Below are positions 1-6,276 of a stretch of DNA of 14,885 nt, piece after piece. Position numbers and translations under genes: made by a program. Every line of letters starts with the position of its first letter. Positions within the stretch are counted from its first letter, which is position 1. Origin of the DNA: Bacillota bacterium. GTDB lineage: Bacteria; Bacillota; Clostridia; Lachnospirales; Lachnospiraceae. The stretch lies in NCBI GenBank assembly GCA_023441145.1, contig JAEZQN010000289.1, positions 1 through 14,885 on the forward strand, read 5' to 3'. The notes below the pieces were generated by a model. That model saw nothing but the letters and a program-made list of their open reading frames with translations. It searched no databases and was not told where the DNA came from.

Positions 1-1
1 G

Positions 2-190
2 CTAGAGAAGGAGTTAGCCAGTTACTATAGGAAGGTGCAAAGTAATCTAAGTTTATCAAGGAGAAGCACCTACTTATCTTCCTATTTGACAGCAGATTAT
101 GACAACATAGGCGTTCATACCTTGCAAATAGATACAGATACGAATCAGATAATGGATAAAGAATGGGTGTTAGATCTTATAAAAGAGTAG
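2..190 (+). CDS. C-terminal end of an unrecognised protein (partial)
   Basis: An open frame runs in from the left edge and stops at TAG 188-190, giving 62 residues of a C-terminus. The residues are polar (an SLSRRST stretch, then GVHTLQIDTDTNQ) and end in MDKEWVLDLIKE. There is no membrane segment and no motif I recognise. It is read as real because the frame is open to the edge, is followed 42 nt later by a well-formed gene with its own ribosome binding site, and lies on the same strand as everything else. It may be co-transcribed with the GT26-like gene, since no terminator is visible between them. I cannot assign a function. Confidence 0.55.
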   Translation, partial: LEKELASYYRKVQSNLSLSRRSTYLSSYLTADYDNIGVHTLQIDTDTNQIMDKEWVLDLIKE

Positions 191-232
191 TCTCTCCAAC
201 CTATTCCAAGAAACGAGAAAGAGGATATTGAT

Positions 233-955
233 ATGGACAGAAAAATTAATTTAATGGGTATCGAGGTAGATCATATCTCCTTTCAGACATTAAAGAGAAT
301 GACGGCAGAGTATTTGATGAATGATACATTGAATCGCTTTATACTATTATCAACTAAACTGATTGAAGAGGCGTTAAAGGATCCAGAACTAGCAGATAGT
401 TTAAAAGAAGTGGATTATTTATTGCCAGGAGAAGATCACGTATATGGCACTGCGCCTGATTTCTTACCGGAGAAAGGCATGGTGACGGGGTATCATTCTC
501 TTCTAGAGTTACTAGGCAAGATGGAAAAACATCATACTGTTTACCTTATGGCACCCAATGAAGGACATATAAAGAAGATTACTACATATTGTGACCGACA
601 TTTTGCTAAGATCAGAATAGTAGGTAATTATAATCAAAAAGAGGAATGGACAGATGAACAGCTACTCAATGCAATTAATTCTGTAAGTCCAGACGTTCTA
701 ATTAATACAATCCCTAGCCCAGTGGAAGGTAAATGGGTATCCACCTTTGGTCAACAGATAAATGCTAAACTATATATTGGATTGGGTGGCATCTTTGATA
801 CTATGGTATCGGAGCTGAAACCCCCTCCTTTTCTGATTAGAAAATTACATTTGTTATCTTTATACCATAAGCTAAGGGGACGGGGACAATACAAATTATT
901 TAAGAATCGAATATTTAGAAGTAAAGTAGAGCAATATAATACTAAAAAAAGGTGA
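233..955 (+). CDS. Divergent WecG/TagA/CpsF-family (GT26) glycosyltransferase-like protein
   Basis: The 240-residue protein has the size and order of the GT26 family, which transfers N-acetylmannosamine-type sugars onto undecaprenyl-linked intermediates for wall teichoic acid or surface polysaccharide. Recognisable blocks are NLMGIEVDHIS (6-16), ALKDPELADSLKEVDYLLP (47-65), HTVYLMAPNEGHIKKI (101-116), VSPDVLI (151-157) and AKLYIGLGGIFDTM (178-191). By memory-based alignment several family positions look changed: the usual T-x-N near residue 40 reads S-T-K, the Pro-Asp-Gly block reads PGED (65-68), and PKQEKW reads PVEGKW (163-168). It may therefore be a specialised or inactive paralogue. GAAAGAGG lies upstream of the ATG. 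The stop overlaps or abuts the next gene, so the two are probably translated together. Family call fairly safe; activity and substrate unknown. Confidence 0.75.
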   Translation: MDRKINLMGIEVDHISFQTLKRMTAEYLMNDTLNRFILLSTKLIEEALKDPELADSLKEVDYLLPGEDHVYGTAPDFLPEKGMVTGYHSLLELLGKMEKHHTVYLMAPNEGHIKKITTYCDRHFAKIRIVGNYNQKEEWTDEQLLNAINSVSPDVLINTIPSPVEGKWVSTFGQQINAKLYIGLGGIFDTMVSELKPPPFLIRKLHLLSLYHKLRGRGQYKLFKNRIFRSKVEQYNTKKR

Positions 956-957
956 CT

Positions 958-1836
958 ATGAGAGTGGAATTACTAACTAAACGCCCAAAGTGGCTTCAAT
1001 ATATAGTGATTGCATTGGGTACAGCCCTAATGGCAATTGCAGTTAATATGGTATATGAACCGATGAATATGGTAACCGGAGGAGTCTCTGGTCTTGCTAT
1101 TGTAATCAAATACTGGACAGAACCATTTATCTCAGGTGGAATCCCTCTTTGGTTATCCAATATTCTTGTTAACATCCCTCTTTTTATCTTTTCCATTGTG
1201 ATATTTGGTGTTAAATACATTGCGAAAACACTTTATGCTACTATATGTTTTACCATTGCTTTGTATATTGTTCCGATTAATGCTATCTTCACGGAAGATT
1301 ATTTCCTTGCGAGTATTTTTGGTGGAGTGTTAATGGGAGCTGGACTGGGCTTAATCTTATTCTATCAGTGCACTACCGGAGGAACTGATTTATTTAGCTC
1401 CTTACTTCAGCTCAAACTAAAACACTACACAGTACCTCAGATACTAATGGTAGTGGACAGTGCGATTGTATTATTAGGCGCCGCTGTGTTTGGAGTCAAT
1501 GAAGCATTGTACGCAGTTGTTGCTGTATATCTAGCTTCTAAGGTCATGGATAACTTTCTAGAAGGCGTTAATTTTGCTAAGCTAACCTACATTATTTCTG
1601 ATCATCATGAAGCTATAGCACAAGCTATTCTCCATGATATCAAGAGAGGAGTTACAGGAATACCAGTGCAAGGGATGTACTCAAATGAAGCACGAAACAT
1701 GTTGCTTTGTGTAGTATCAAAGAAGGAGATTGCTAGAATCATTGATAGTGTTGCACAAATTGATCCCTCTGCTTTTGTTATTGTTAGTGACGTTAGAGAA
1801 GTTTTGGGAGAAGGTTTTATTGAATATAAACAGTAA
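958..1836 (+). CDS. YitT family membrane protein (DUF161 plus DUF2179)
   Basis: A 292-residue integral membrane protein of the YitT family, whose molecular function is not settled. The N-terminal two thirds carries about five to six hydrophobic segments (near 13-35, 64-84, 90-110, 117-136, 160-180 and 184-197). They include the family's glycine-rich turns VTGGVSGLA (39-47) and TTGGTDLFSS (139-148). The soluble C-terminal domain (about 210-285, with a GVTGIPVQGMYS segment and a VIVSDVREVLGEGF ending) matches DUF2179, which resembles a small ligand-binding regulatory domain. Length is typical for the family. I chose ATG 958 because AAAGGTGA lies just upstream. GTG 952, which overlaps the previous stop by 4 nt, is the alternative and adds two residues. 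It is probably co-transcribed with the GT26-like gene. Confidence 0.85.
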   Translation: MRVELLTKRPKWLQYIVIALGTALMAIAVNMVYEPMNMVTGGVSGLAIVIKYWTEPFISGGIPLWLSNILVNIPLFIFSIVIFGVKYIAKTLYATICFTIALYIVPINAIFTEDYFLASIFGGVLMGAGLGLILFYQCTTGGTDLFSSLLQLKLKHYTVPQILMVVDSAIVLLGAAVFGVNEALYAVVAVYLASKVMDNFLEGVNFAKLTYIISDHHEAIAQAILHDIKRGVTGIPVQGMYSNEARNMLLCVVSKKEIARIIDSVAQIDPSAFVIVSDVREVLGEGFIEYKQ

Positions 1837-1942
1837 TTGGTGCAAAAGGTTGGCAAATTTTCGGTAATTAAACATATTTATACAGTTGGTATACAAATTA
1901 AACAAATTGAAAAAAAGTAATTTGGTAAAATGAGATATAGTT

Positions 1943-1971
1943 TTGGAAATGTAAATGATGTATCATATGCT
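1943..1971 (+). promoter_or_regulatory. Predicted sigma-A promoter of the msmX-like gene
   Basis: TTGGAA (1943-1948) and TATGCT (1966-1971) are separated by 17 bp in the 201-bp gap upstream of the sugar-importer ATPase. This predicts a leader of about 60 nt ending in a strong AGAGGAGG ribosome binding site. Both hexamers deviate from consensus and the region is very AT-rich, so a chance match is possible. Confidence 0.4.
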
Positions 1972-2037
1972 TATAAAATAATACAGACAATCATTATTTA
2001 TATTGAAAAGTTAGGTATTAAGAGGAGGAAACATAGT

Positions 2038-3150
2038 ATGGCGAGTGTTACGCTAAAAAACATTAATAAAACTTATCCTAATGGATTTGTTGCCGTTAAA
2101 GACTTCAATCTAGACATTGAAGACAAAGAGTTTATCATTTTCGTAGGTCCATCTGGTTGTGGTAAATCTACAACTCTTCGTATGATTGCAGGTTTAGAGG
2201 ATATTACTTCTGGTGAATGTTGGATTGGGGATAGAATGGTTAATGCAGTTGAACCAAAAGATAGAGATATCGCAATGGTATTCCAGAATTATGCATTATA
2301 TCCTCATATGTCAGTTTATGATAACATGGCATTTGGTCTTAAGTTAAGAAAAACTCCAAAGGATGAAATTAATAAATTGGTTCATGAAGCGGCTAAGATT
2401 CTTGATATTGATCATTTGTTAGATCGTAAACCAAAGGCTTTATCTGGTGGACAAAGACAGCGTGTTGCGATTGGACGTGCTATCGTACGTAATCCTAAGG
2501 TATTCCTTATGGACGAACCTTTATCAAACTTGGATGCTAAGTTACGTGTTCAGATGCGTACAGAGCTTTCTAAATTACATATGATACTTGAGACTACATT
2601 CATCTACGTAACACATGATCAGACAGAGGCTATGACTCTTGGTACTAGAATTGTTGTTATGAAAGATGGTATTGCTCAGCAAATCGATACTCCACAGAAC
2701 CTGTATGATAAGCCAAGCAACTTGTTTGTTGCAGGATTTATGGGATCCCCTCAGATGAACTTCTTTGATTGTAAAGTATTAAAATCTGGTTCTGACGTAT
2801 TATTAATGTTTGGTTCTAACAGCATTAAGGTTCCAGAAGCGAAAGCTAAGATTCTTATTGATCAAGGATATGAAGATAAGACTGTAGTACTTGGTATCCG
2901 TCCAGAGGATATTAAGGATGAAGAGATTGTAATCAATAGCACACCTGACAGTGTAATCGAAGCAACTGTTAAAGTATATGAATTACTTGGCGCAGAAGTA
3001 TTCTTATATCTCGCTGTAGAGCAATTTGAGTTTACTGCACGTGTTAATCCACGTACTACTGCAAGAGTTGGAGATACTATCAAAGTGGCATTTGATTTAG
3101 GTAAGATACATATCTTCGACAAAGAGACAGAGGCAGCTATTTGTAACTAA
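2038..3150 (+). CDS. msmX: MsmX/UgpC-type sugar ABC importer ATPase (shared energiser)
   Basis: A 370-residue ATPase of the MalK/UgpC/MsmX group, which powers binding-protein-dependent import of oligosaccharides at the membrane. Visible parts: Walker A GPSGCGKST (37-45), Q-loop Q83, signature LSGGQRQR (135-142), Walker B VFLMDEP (155-161), D-loop SNLDAKLR (163-170) and H-loop H193. A C-terminal MalK-type regulatory/TOBE region (about 240-370) contains the GIRPED motif (286-291). No permease or binding-protein gene lies beside it. In Firmicutes such orphan ATPases (MsmX of Bacillus, MsmK of streptococci) serve several sugar importers encoded elsewhere, and I infer that role here. The start is ATG 2038 with AGAGGAGG 9 nt upstream. 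The frame is open further upstream, but that stretch overlaps the predicted promoter and lacks a good ribosome binding site. A 3' hairpin follows. Confidence 0.92.
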   Translation: MASVTLKNINKTYPNGFVAVKDFNLDIEDKEFIIFVGPSGCGKSTTLRMIAGLEDITSGECWIGDRMVNAVEPKDRDIAMVFQNYALYPHMSVYDNMAFGLKLRKTPKDEINKLVHEAAKILDIDHLLDRKPKALSGGQRQRVAIGRAIVRNPKVFLMDEPLSNLDAKLRVQMRTELSKLHMILETTFIYVTHDQTEAMTLGTRIVVMKDGIAQQIDTPQNLYDKPSNLFVAGFMGSPQMNFFDCKVLKSGSDVLLMFGSNSIKVPEAKAKILIDQGYEDKTVVLGIRPEDIKDEEIVINSTPDSVIEATVKVYELLGAEVFLYLAVEQFEFTARVNPRTTARVGDTIKVAFDLGKIHIFDKETEAAICN

Positions 3151-3160
3151 TATAATGACA

Positions 3161-3189
3161 AGGGGGGGATCTTGTAAGAGATTCCCCCT
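3161..3189 (+). terminator. Hairpin after msmX-like gene, possible terminator
   Basis: A G-run (3162-3168) pairs with a C-run (3184-3188), and the stem continues as GATCT against AGAT-type pairing around a GTAA-like loop. The stem is strong and sits 10 nt after the stop codon. The bases that follow (CTACTGTTGTG) are not a proper T-tract, so it may instead act as an mRNA 3'-end stabiliser or a weak terminator. Confidence 0.5.
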
Positions 3190-3457
3190 CTACTGTTGTG
3201 TGGAAATATTAAAAATAATGTTTGTTTTTCAGTGGTAATTTGTGAACTTAACAATTTGCTGCTTTTTTTGTGGAATTGCATAAAGATAAGTTGAGAACAA
3301 TATATGAAACTGTAGATTTATCTAGTTTCTTGTATTTACTTTTTAAAATAGAAATGATAAAATTATCCTATATGCTTAGATGAATAATGGGTGTAATATG
3401 CTCATTCATACAGTTCGCAGCAAAAAATAAAGATGGCAGTAAAAGGAGTGATTAATA
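3190..3457 (+). other. Non-coding gap between msmX-like and the PucR-like gene
   Basis: The gap between these genes totals about 307 bp and is AT-rich. It holds the hairpin just after the msmX-like stop, a T7 run near 3264-3270, the predicted promoter at 3335-3363, a leader of roughly 88 nt and an AAAAGGAGTGA ribosome binding site directly before ATG 3458. A weak TTGAGA/TAGATT pair near 3291-3318 could be a second promoter. I see no small gene, RNA gene or recognisable riboswitch in it. Confidence 0.5.
3335..3363 (+). promoter_or_regulatory. Predicted sigma-A promoter of the PucR-like/ftsEX cluster
   Basis: TTTACT (3335-3340) and TAAAAT (3358-3363) are spaced 17 bp apart. The -10 matches consensus at five of six positions. 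Transcription would start near 3370, leaving a leader of about 88 nt. No other convincing promoter was seen between here and 9001, so it may serve the whole cluster. Confidence 0.5.
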
Positions 3458-4546
3458 ATGATATCAAATCAGATTCTTCAGAATACCATTGAAGGACTTA
3501 AGGGAATCACTAGAATTGATATTTGTGTAATGGATACTGAGGGAAAGACGTTAGCCTCAACAATTAATAATGCTGATGATTATGAGAATGCTGTTTTGGC
3601 GTTTGTAGATTCTCCTGCAGATAGCCAGGTGGTTCAAGGTTTTCAGTTTTTTAAAGTGTTTGATGAGCACCAGCTAGAATATATTATTCTTGTTAAGGGT
3701 GACAGTGATGATGTATATATGGTAGGTAAGATCGCTGCGTTTCAGATACAAAACCTTTTAGTTGCCTATAAAGAGCGTTATGATAAGGATAATTTTATTA
3801 AGAATCTCTTATTAGATAATTTATTGTTAGTGGATATCTACAATCGCGCAAAGAAACTTCACATTGATACGGAAGTAAGAAGAGTAGTATTTCTTATTGA
3901 AACGAAAAATGAGAAGGATGGCAATGCGTTAGAGACAGTACGTGGACTGTTTTCTGGGAAAACCAAGGATTTTATTACAGCAGTAGATGAAAAGAATATC
4001 ATTTTAGTAAAAGAGCTCAAGCAAAACGAGACCTATGATGATCTAGGTAAGACAGCTAGAGTCATTTTAGATATGTTAAACACAGAAGCGATGACCAATG
4101 CACATGTTTCCTATGGTACCATCGTTAATGAGATTAAGGATGTATCTCGTTCCTATAAGGAAGCAAAGATGGCATTAGATGTAGGTAAGATTTTCTATAG
4201 CAACCGTAATGTCGTTGCCTATAATAATCTGGGAATTGGACGTCTGATTTATCAGCTCCCAATGCCTTTATGCAAGATGTTTATTAAGGAAATCTTTGAA
4301 GGAAAATCTCCAGATGAGTTTGATGAGGAAACATTGACTACAATTAATAAGTTTTTTGAAAACAGCTTAAATGTTTCTGAAACCTCCAGACAGCTATATA
4401 TTCATCGTAATACCTTAGTTTATCGTTTAGACAAGCTACAGAAGAGTACCAATCTTGACCTTCGTGTATTTGAGGATGCGATTACCTTTAAGATCGCTTT
4501 GATGGTTGTGAAATACATGAAATATATGGAGAGCTTAGATTATTAA
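3458..4546 (+). CDS. PucR/CdaR-family transcriptional regulator
   Basis: A 362-residue regulator with the PucR/CdaR layout. The N-terminal sensor-like region (about 1-110) reads TRIDICVMDTEGKTLAST (18-35), which resembles the start of the sugar-diacid-recognition domain in form. A central GGDEF-related, non-cyclase domain spans about 135-250, with SYKEAKMALDVGKIF (232-246). The C-terminal PucR-type helix-turn-helix covers about 293-350: NKFFENSLNVSETSRQLYIH, then RNTLVYRLDKLQ and FEDAITFKIAL. Family members sense small molecules and activate catabolic genes. The ligand here is unknown, because no matching catabolic operon is adjacent. ATG 3458 follows AAAAGGAGTGA. The gene ends 34 nt before ftsE with no terminator, so it probably shares a transcript with the division and cell-wall genes. 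Family call strong; regulatory target unproven. Confidence 0.85.
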   Translation: MISNQILQNTIEGLKGITRIDICVMDTEGKTLASTINNADDYENAVLAFVDSPADSQVVQGFQFFKVFDEHQLEYIILVKGDSDDVYMVGKIAAFQIQNLLVAYKERYDKDNFIKNLLLDNLLLVDIYNRAKKLHIDTEVRRVVFLIETKNEKDGNALETVRGLFSGKTKDFITAVDEKNIILVKELKQNETYDDLGKTARVILDMLNTEAMTNAHVSYGTIVNEIKDVSRSYKEAKMALDVGKIFYSNRNVVAYNNLGIGRLIYQLPMPLCKMFIKEIFEGKSPDEFDEETLTTINKFFENSLNVSETSRQLYIHRNTLVYRLDKLQKSTNLDLRVFEDAITFKIALMVVKYMKYMESLDY

Positions 4547-4580
4547 AGGTAGATAAATATGCATCAGGAGAATAGAAAGT

Positions 4581-5345
4581 ATGGCTAATAAGTTAACACT
4601 TCATGATATTACCAATGATAAAAAGAAGAGCACTCATTCTGAAGAACGAAAAAATGAGCCTACGATTATTCTGAAGGATGTTTATAAGGATTATCCTTCG
4701 GGGACTCATGCCCTAAAGGGTGTGGATTTGACTATAGAAAAAGGGGAGTTCGTCTTTATTGTAGGAAGTAGTGGTTCTGGAAAATCCACCTTTATCAAAA
4801 TCTTATTAAAAGAGATTGAGGTAAGTCGTGGTTCTGTTTATGTCAATGGATTCTATGTTCACCGAATCGATCGCAAGCATATACCGAAACTAAGAAGAAC
4901 CATGGGGGTTGTATTTCAGAACTTTCGCCTGTTAAAGGACCGAAATGTTTACGAAAACATAGCTTTTGCCCAGAGGGCCATCGGAGTATCATCCGTTAGA
5001 GCCAAGAAAAGAGTACCGGAAGTGCTATCTATGGTAGGAATCTTAGATAAAATGAAGGCAAATCCAACAGAGCTTTCTGGTGGAGAGCAGCAGAGAGTGG
5101 CTATTGCTAGAGCTCTTGTGAATAAACCGAAGTTAATTCTGGCAGATGAGCCAACTGGGAATCTAGATCCTAAGAACTCTTGGGAGATTATGAAGCTTCT
5201 TGAGGAAATAAATCGTATGGGAACAACGGTACTGGTAGTTACTCATAACAAAGAAATTGTTGATGCGATGAAAAAACGTGTTATTACCTTGGAAAAGGGA
5301 CGCATTGTAAGTGATGAGGTCAAAGGAGGGTATACACGTGGTTAG
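4581..5345 (+). CDS. ftsE: Cell-division ABC transporter ATPase FtsE
   Basis: FtsE is the cytoplasmic ATPase of the FtsEX complex, which converts ATP hydrolysis into a conformational signal that activates peptidoglycan hydrolases outside the membrane. Visible motifs: Walker A GSSGSGKST (62-70), Q-loop Q113 in VVFQNFRLL, signature LSGGEQQR (165-172), Walker B LILADEPTGNLD (185-196) and H-loop H222. At 254 residues it exceeds the usual ~228 because of a charged N-terminal extension of about 26 residues (MANKLTLHDITNDKKK and onward) before the ABC core begins at TIILKDVYKDYPSG. The start is ATG 4581, with CAGGAG ten bases upstream. No downstream in-frame ATG would remove the extension. The 3' end overlaps ftsX by 8 nt, which is typical of this pair. 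Confidence 0.95.
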   Translation: MANKLTLHDITNDKKKSTHSEERKNEPTIILKDVYKDYPSGTHALKGVDLTIEKGEFVFIVGSSGSGKSTFIKILLKEIEVSRGSVYVNGFYVHRIDRKHIPKLRRTMGVVFQNFRLLKDRNVYENIAFAQRAIGVSSVRAKKRVPEVLSMVGILDKMKANPTELSGGEQQRVAIARALVNKPKLILADEPTGNLDPKNSWEIMKLLEEINRMGTTVLVVTHNKEIVDAMKKRVITLEKGRIVSDEVKGGYTRG

Positions 5346-6237
5346 TTTAAGTTCCATTGGACATGGCTTGAAACAGGGCGGTAAAAACATAAAGCGTAAT
5401 GGCAAGTTCTCGATTGCATCTGTGTGCACTATGGCTGCCTGCCTGTTTTTAGTTGGTATATTTTATTTTATTTTGGCAAATTTGGAATATAACATTGGTC
5501 TAATAGAAAGTAATGTGGGCATTTCTGTCTACTTTGACGAAGGAATTTCGGAAGAGAAGATTGCTAGCATAGGTAATGAGATTAAGACCAATATTTTGGA
5601 CATAGATAGTATGAATTATTACTCTGCAGAGGAAGTATGGGAGAATTATAAACAGACCCTTGATCCAGAGATGGTGAAAACCTTTGGGGAGGATAATCCT
5701 TTAAAGGATTCTGCTTATTATTCCATTACATTAAAGAACCTAGAAAAACAAGAAGAGGTGTCCACTCAAATTGAGAAGATTGAAGGTGTACGTAAGGTAC
5801 AACGTTCCGATAAGGTGGCGGATGCCTTTGGAAACTTTAATAAATTCATAGGTGTTATTTCTGCAGGAATTATAGCGATTCTCTTACTTATTTCGATTTT
5901 CCTTATTAATATTACGGTATCTATGGGTATTACAGTACGAAGAGAAGAAATCTCCATTATGAAGTTGATTGGAGCAACGGATTTCTTCATCCGTGGTCCT
6001 TTTATTATGGAAGGGGTACTACTAGGGTTTTTCGGTGCCTGCATTCCACTTACTATACTTTTTGTACTTTATGAAAGAATAATGAGCTTTGTGGACGGCA
6101 AGTTTGCTGCTCTTTCCTTACAGTTCTTATCCCTAGGAACCATTTATATGAAACTTGTTCCGATTTGCTTAGGCATTGGTGTGGGAATTGGATTACTTGG
6201 AAGTTTCTTAACAGTAAGAAAACATTTGAGACGTTAA
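5338..6237 (+). CDS. ftsX: Cell-division membrane protein FtsX
   Basis: FtsX is the permease-like partner of FtsE; its first extracellular loop binds and activates the cognate peptidoglycan hydrolase. The 299-residue product has the family layout: a cytoplasmic N-terminus, TM1 (about 24-48), a large extracellular domain (about 50-168, including GISVYFDEGISEEKI and the YYSAEEVWENY region), then three further membrane segments (about 171-195, 222-246, 270-292) and a short basic tail, VRKHLRR. The start is taken as GTG 5338 because AAAGGAGGG ends 7 nt upstream; that start overlaps the ftsE stop by 8 nt and gives the normal family length. In-frame ATGs at 5311 and 5314 have no ribosome binding site. 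The downstream secreted M23 protein is the obvious client. Confidence 0.94.
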   Translation: MVSLSSIGHGLKQGGKNIKRNGKFSIASVCTMAACLFLVGIFYFILANLEYNIGLIESNVGISVYFDEGISEEKIASIGNEIKTNILDIDSMNYYSAEEVWENYKQTLDPEMVKTFGEDNPLKDSAYYSITLKNLEKQEEVSTQIEKIEGVRKVQRSDKVADAFGNFNKFIGVISAGIIAILLLISIFLINITVSMGITVRREEISIMKLIGATDFFIRGPFIMEGVLLGFFGACIPLTILFVLYERIMSFVDGKFAALSLQFLSLGTIYMKLVPICLGIGVGIGLLGSFLTVRKHLRR

Positions 6238-6276
6238 CCTATAAGACGGGGGTCACAGACAGAAAAGAGGATGATA

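Noticed and set aside
1930..2037. 36-residue N-terminal extension of the msmX-like ATPase
   Set aside because: It overlaps the predicted promoter and lacks a ribosome binding site; MASVTLKNINKTYPNG is the standard start of this family.
3264..3270. T7 run as the T-tract of a terminator for the msmX-like gene
   Set aside because: No stable stem lies directly before it; the G/C-run hairpin is about 75 nt upstream.
3381..3412. Leader hairpin (ATGAAT...ATTCAT) as a riboswitch or attenuator before the PucR-like gene
   Set aside because: Only six base pairs over a loop of about 16 nt or more; too weak, with no known riboswitch core.
5311..5337. ATG 5311/5314 as the ftsX start
   Set aside because: No ribosome binding site precedes them, while AAAGGAGGG is correctly spaced for GTG 5338, which gives the usual FtsX N-terminus.
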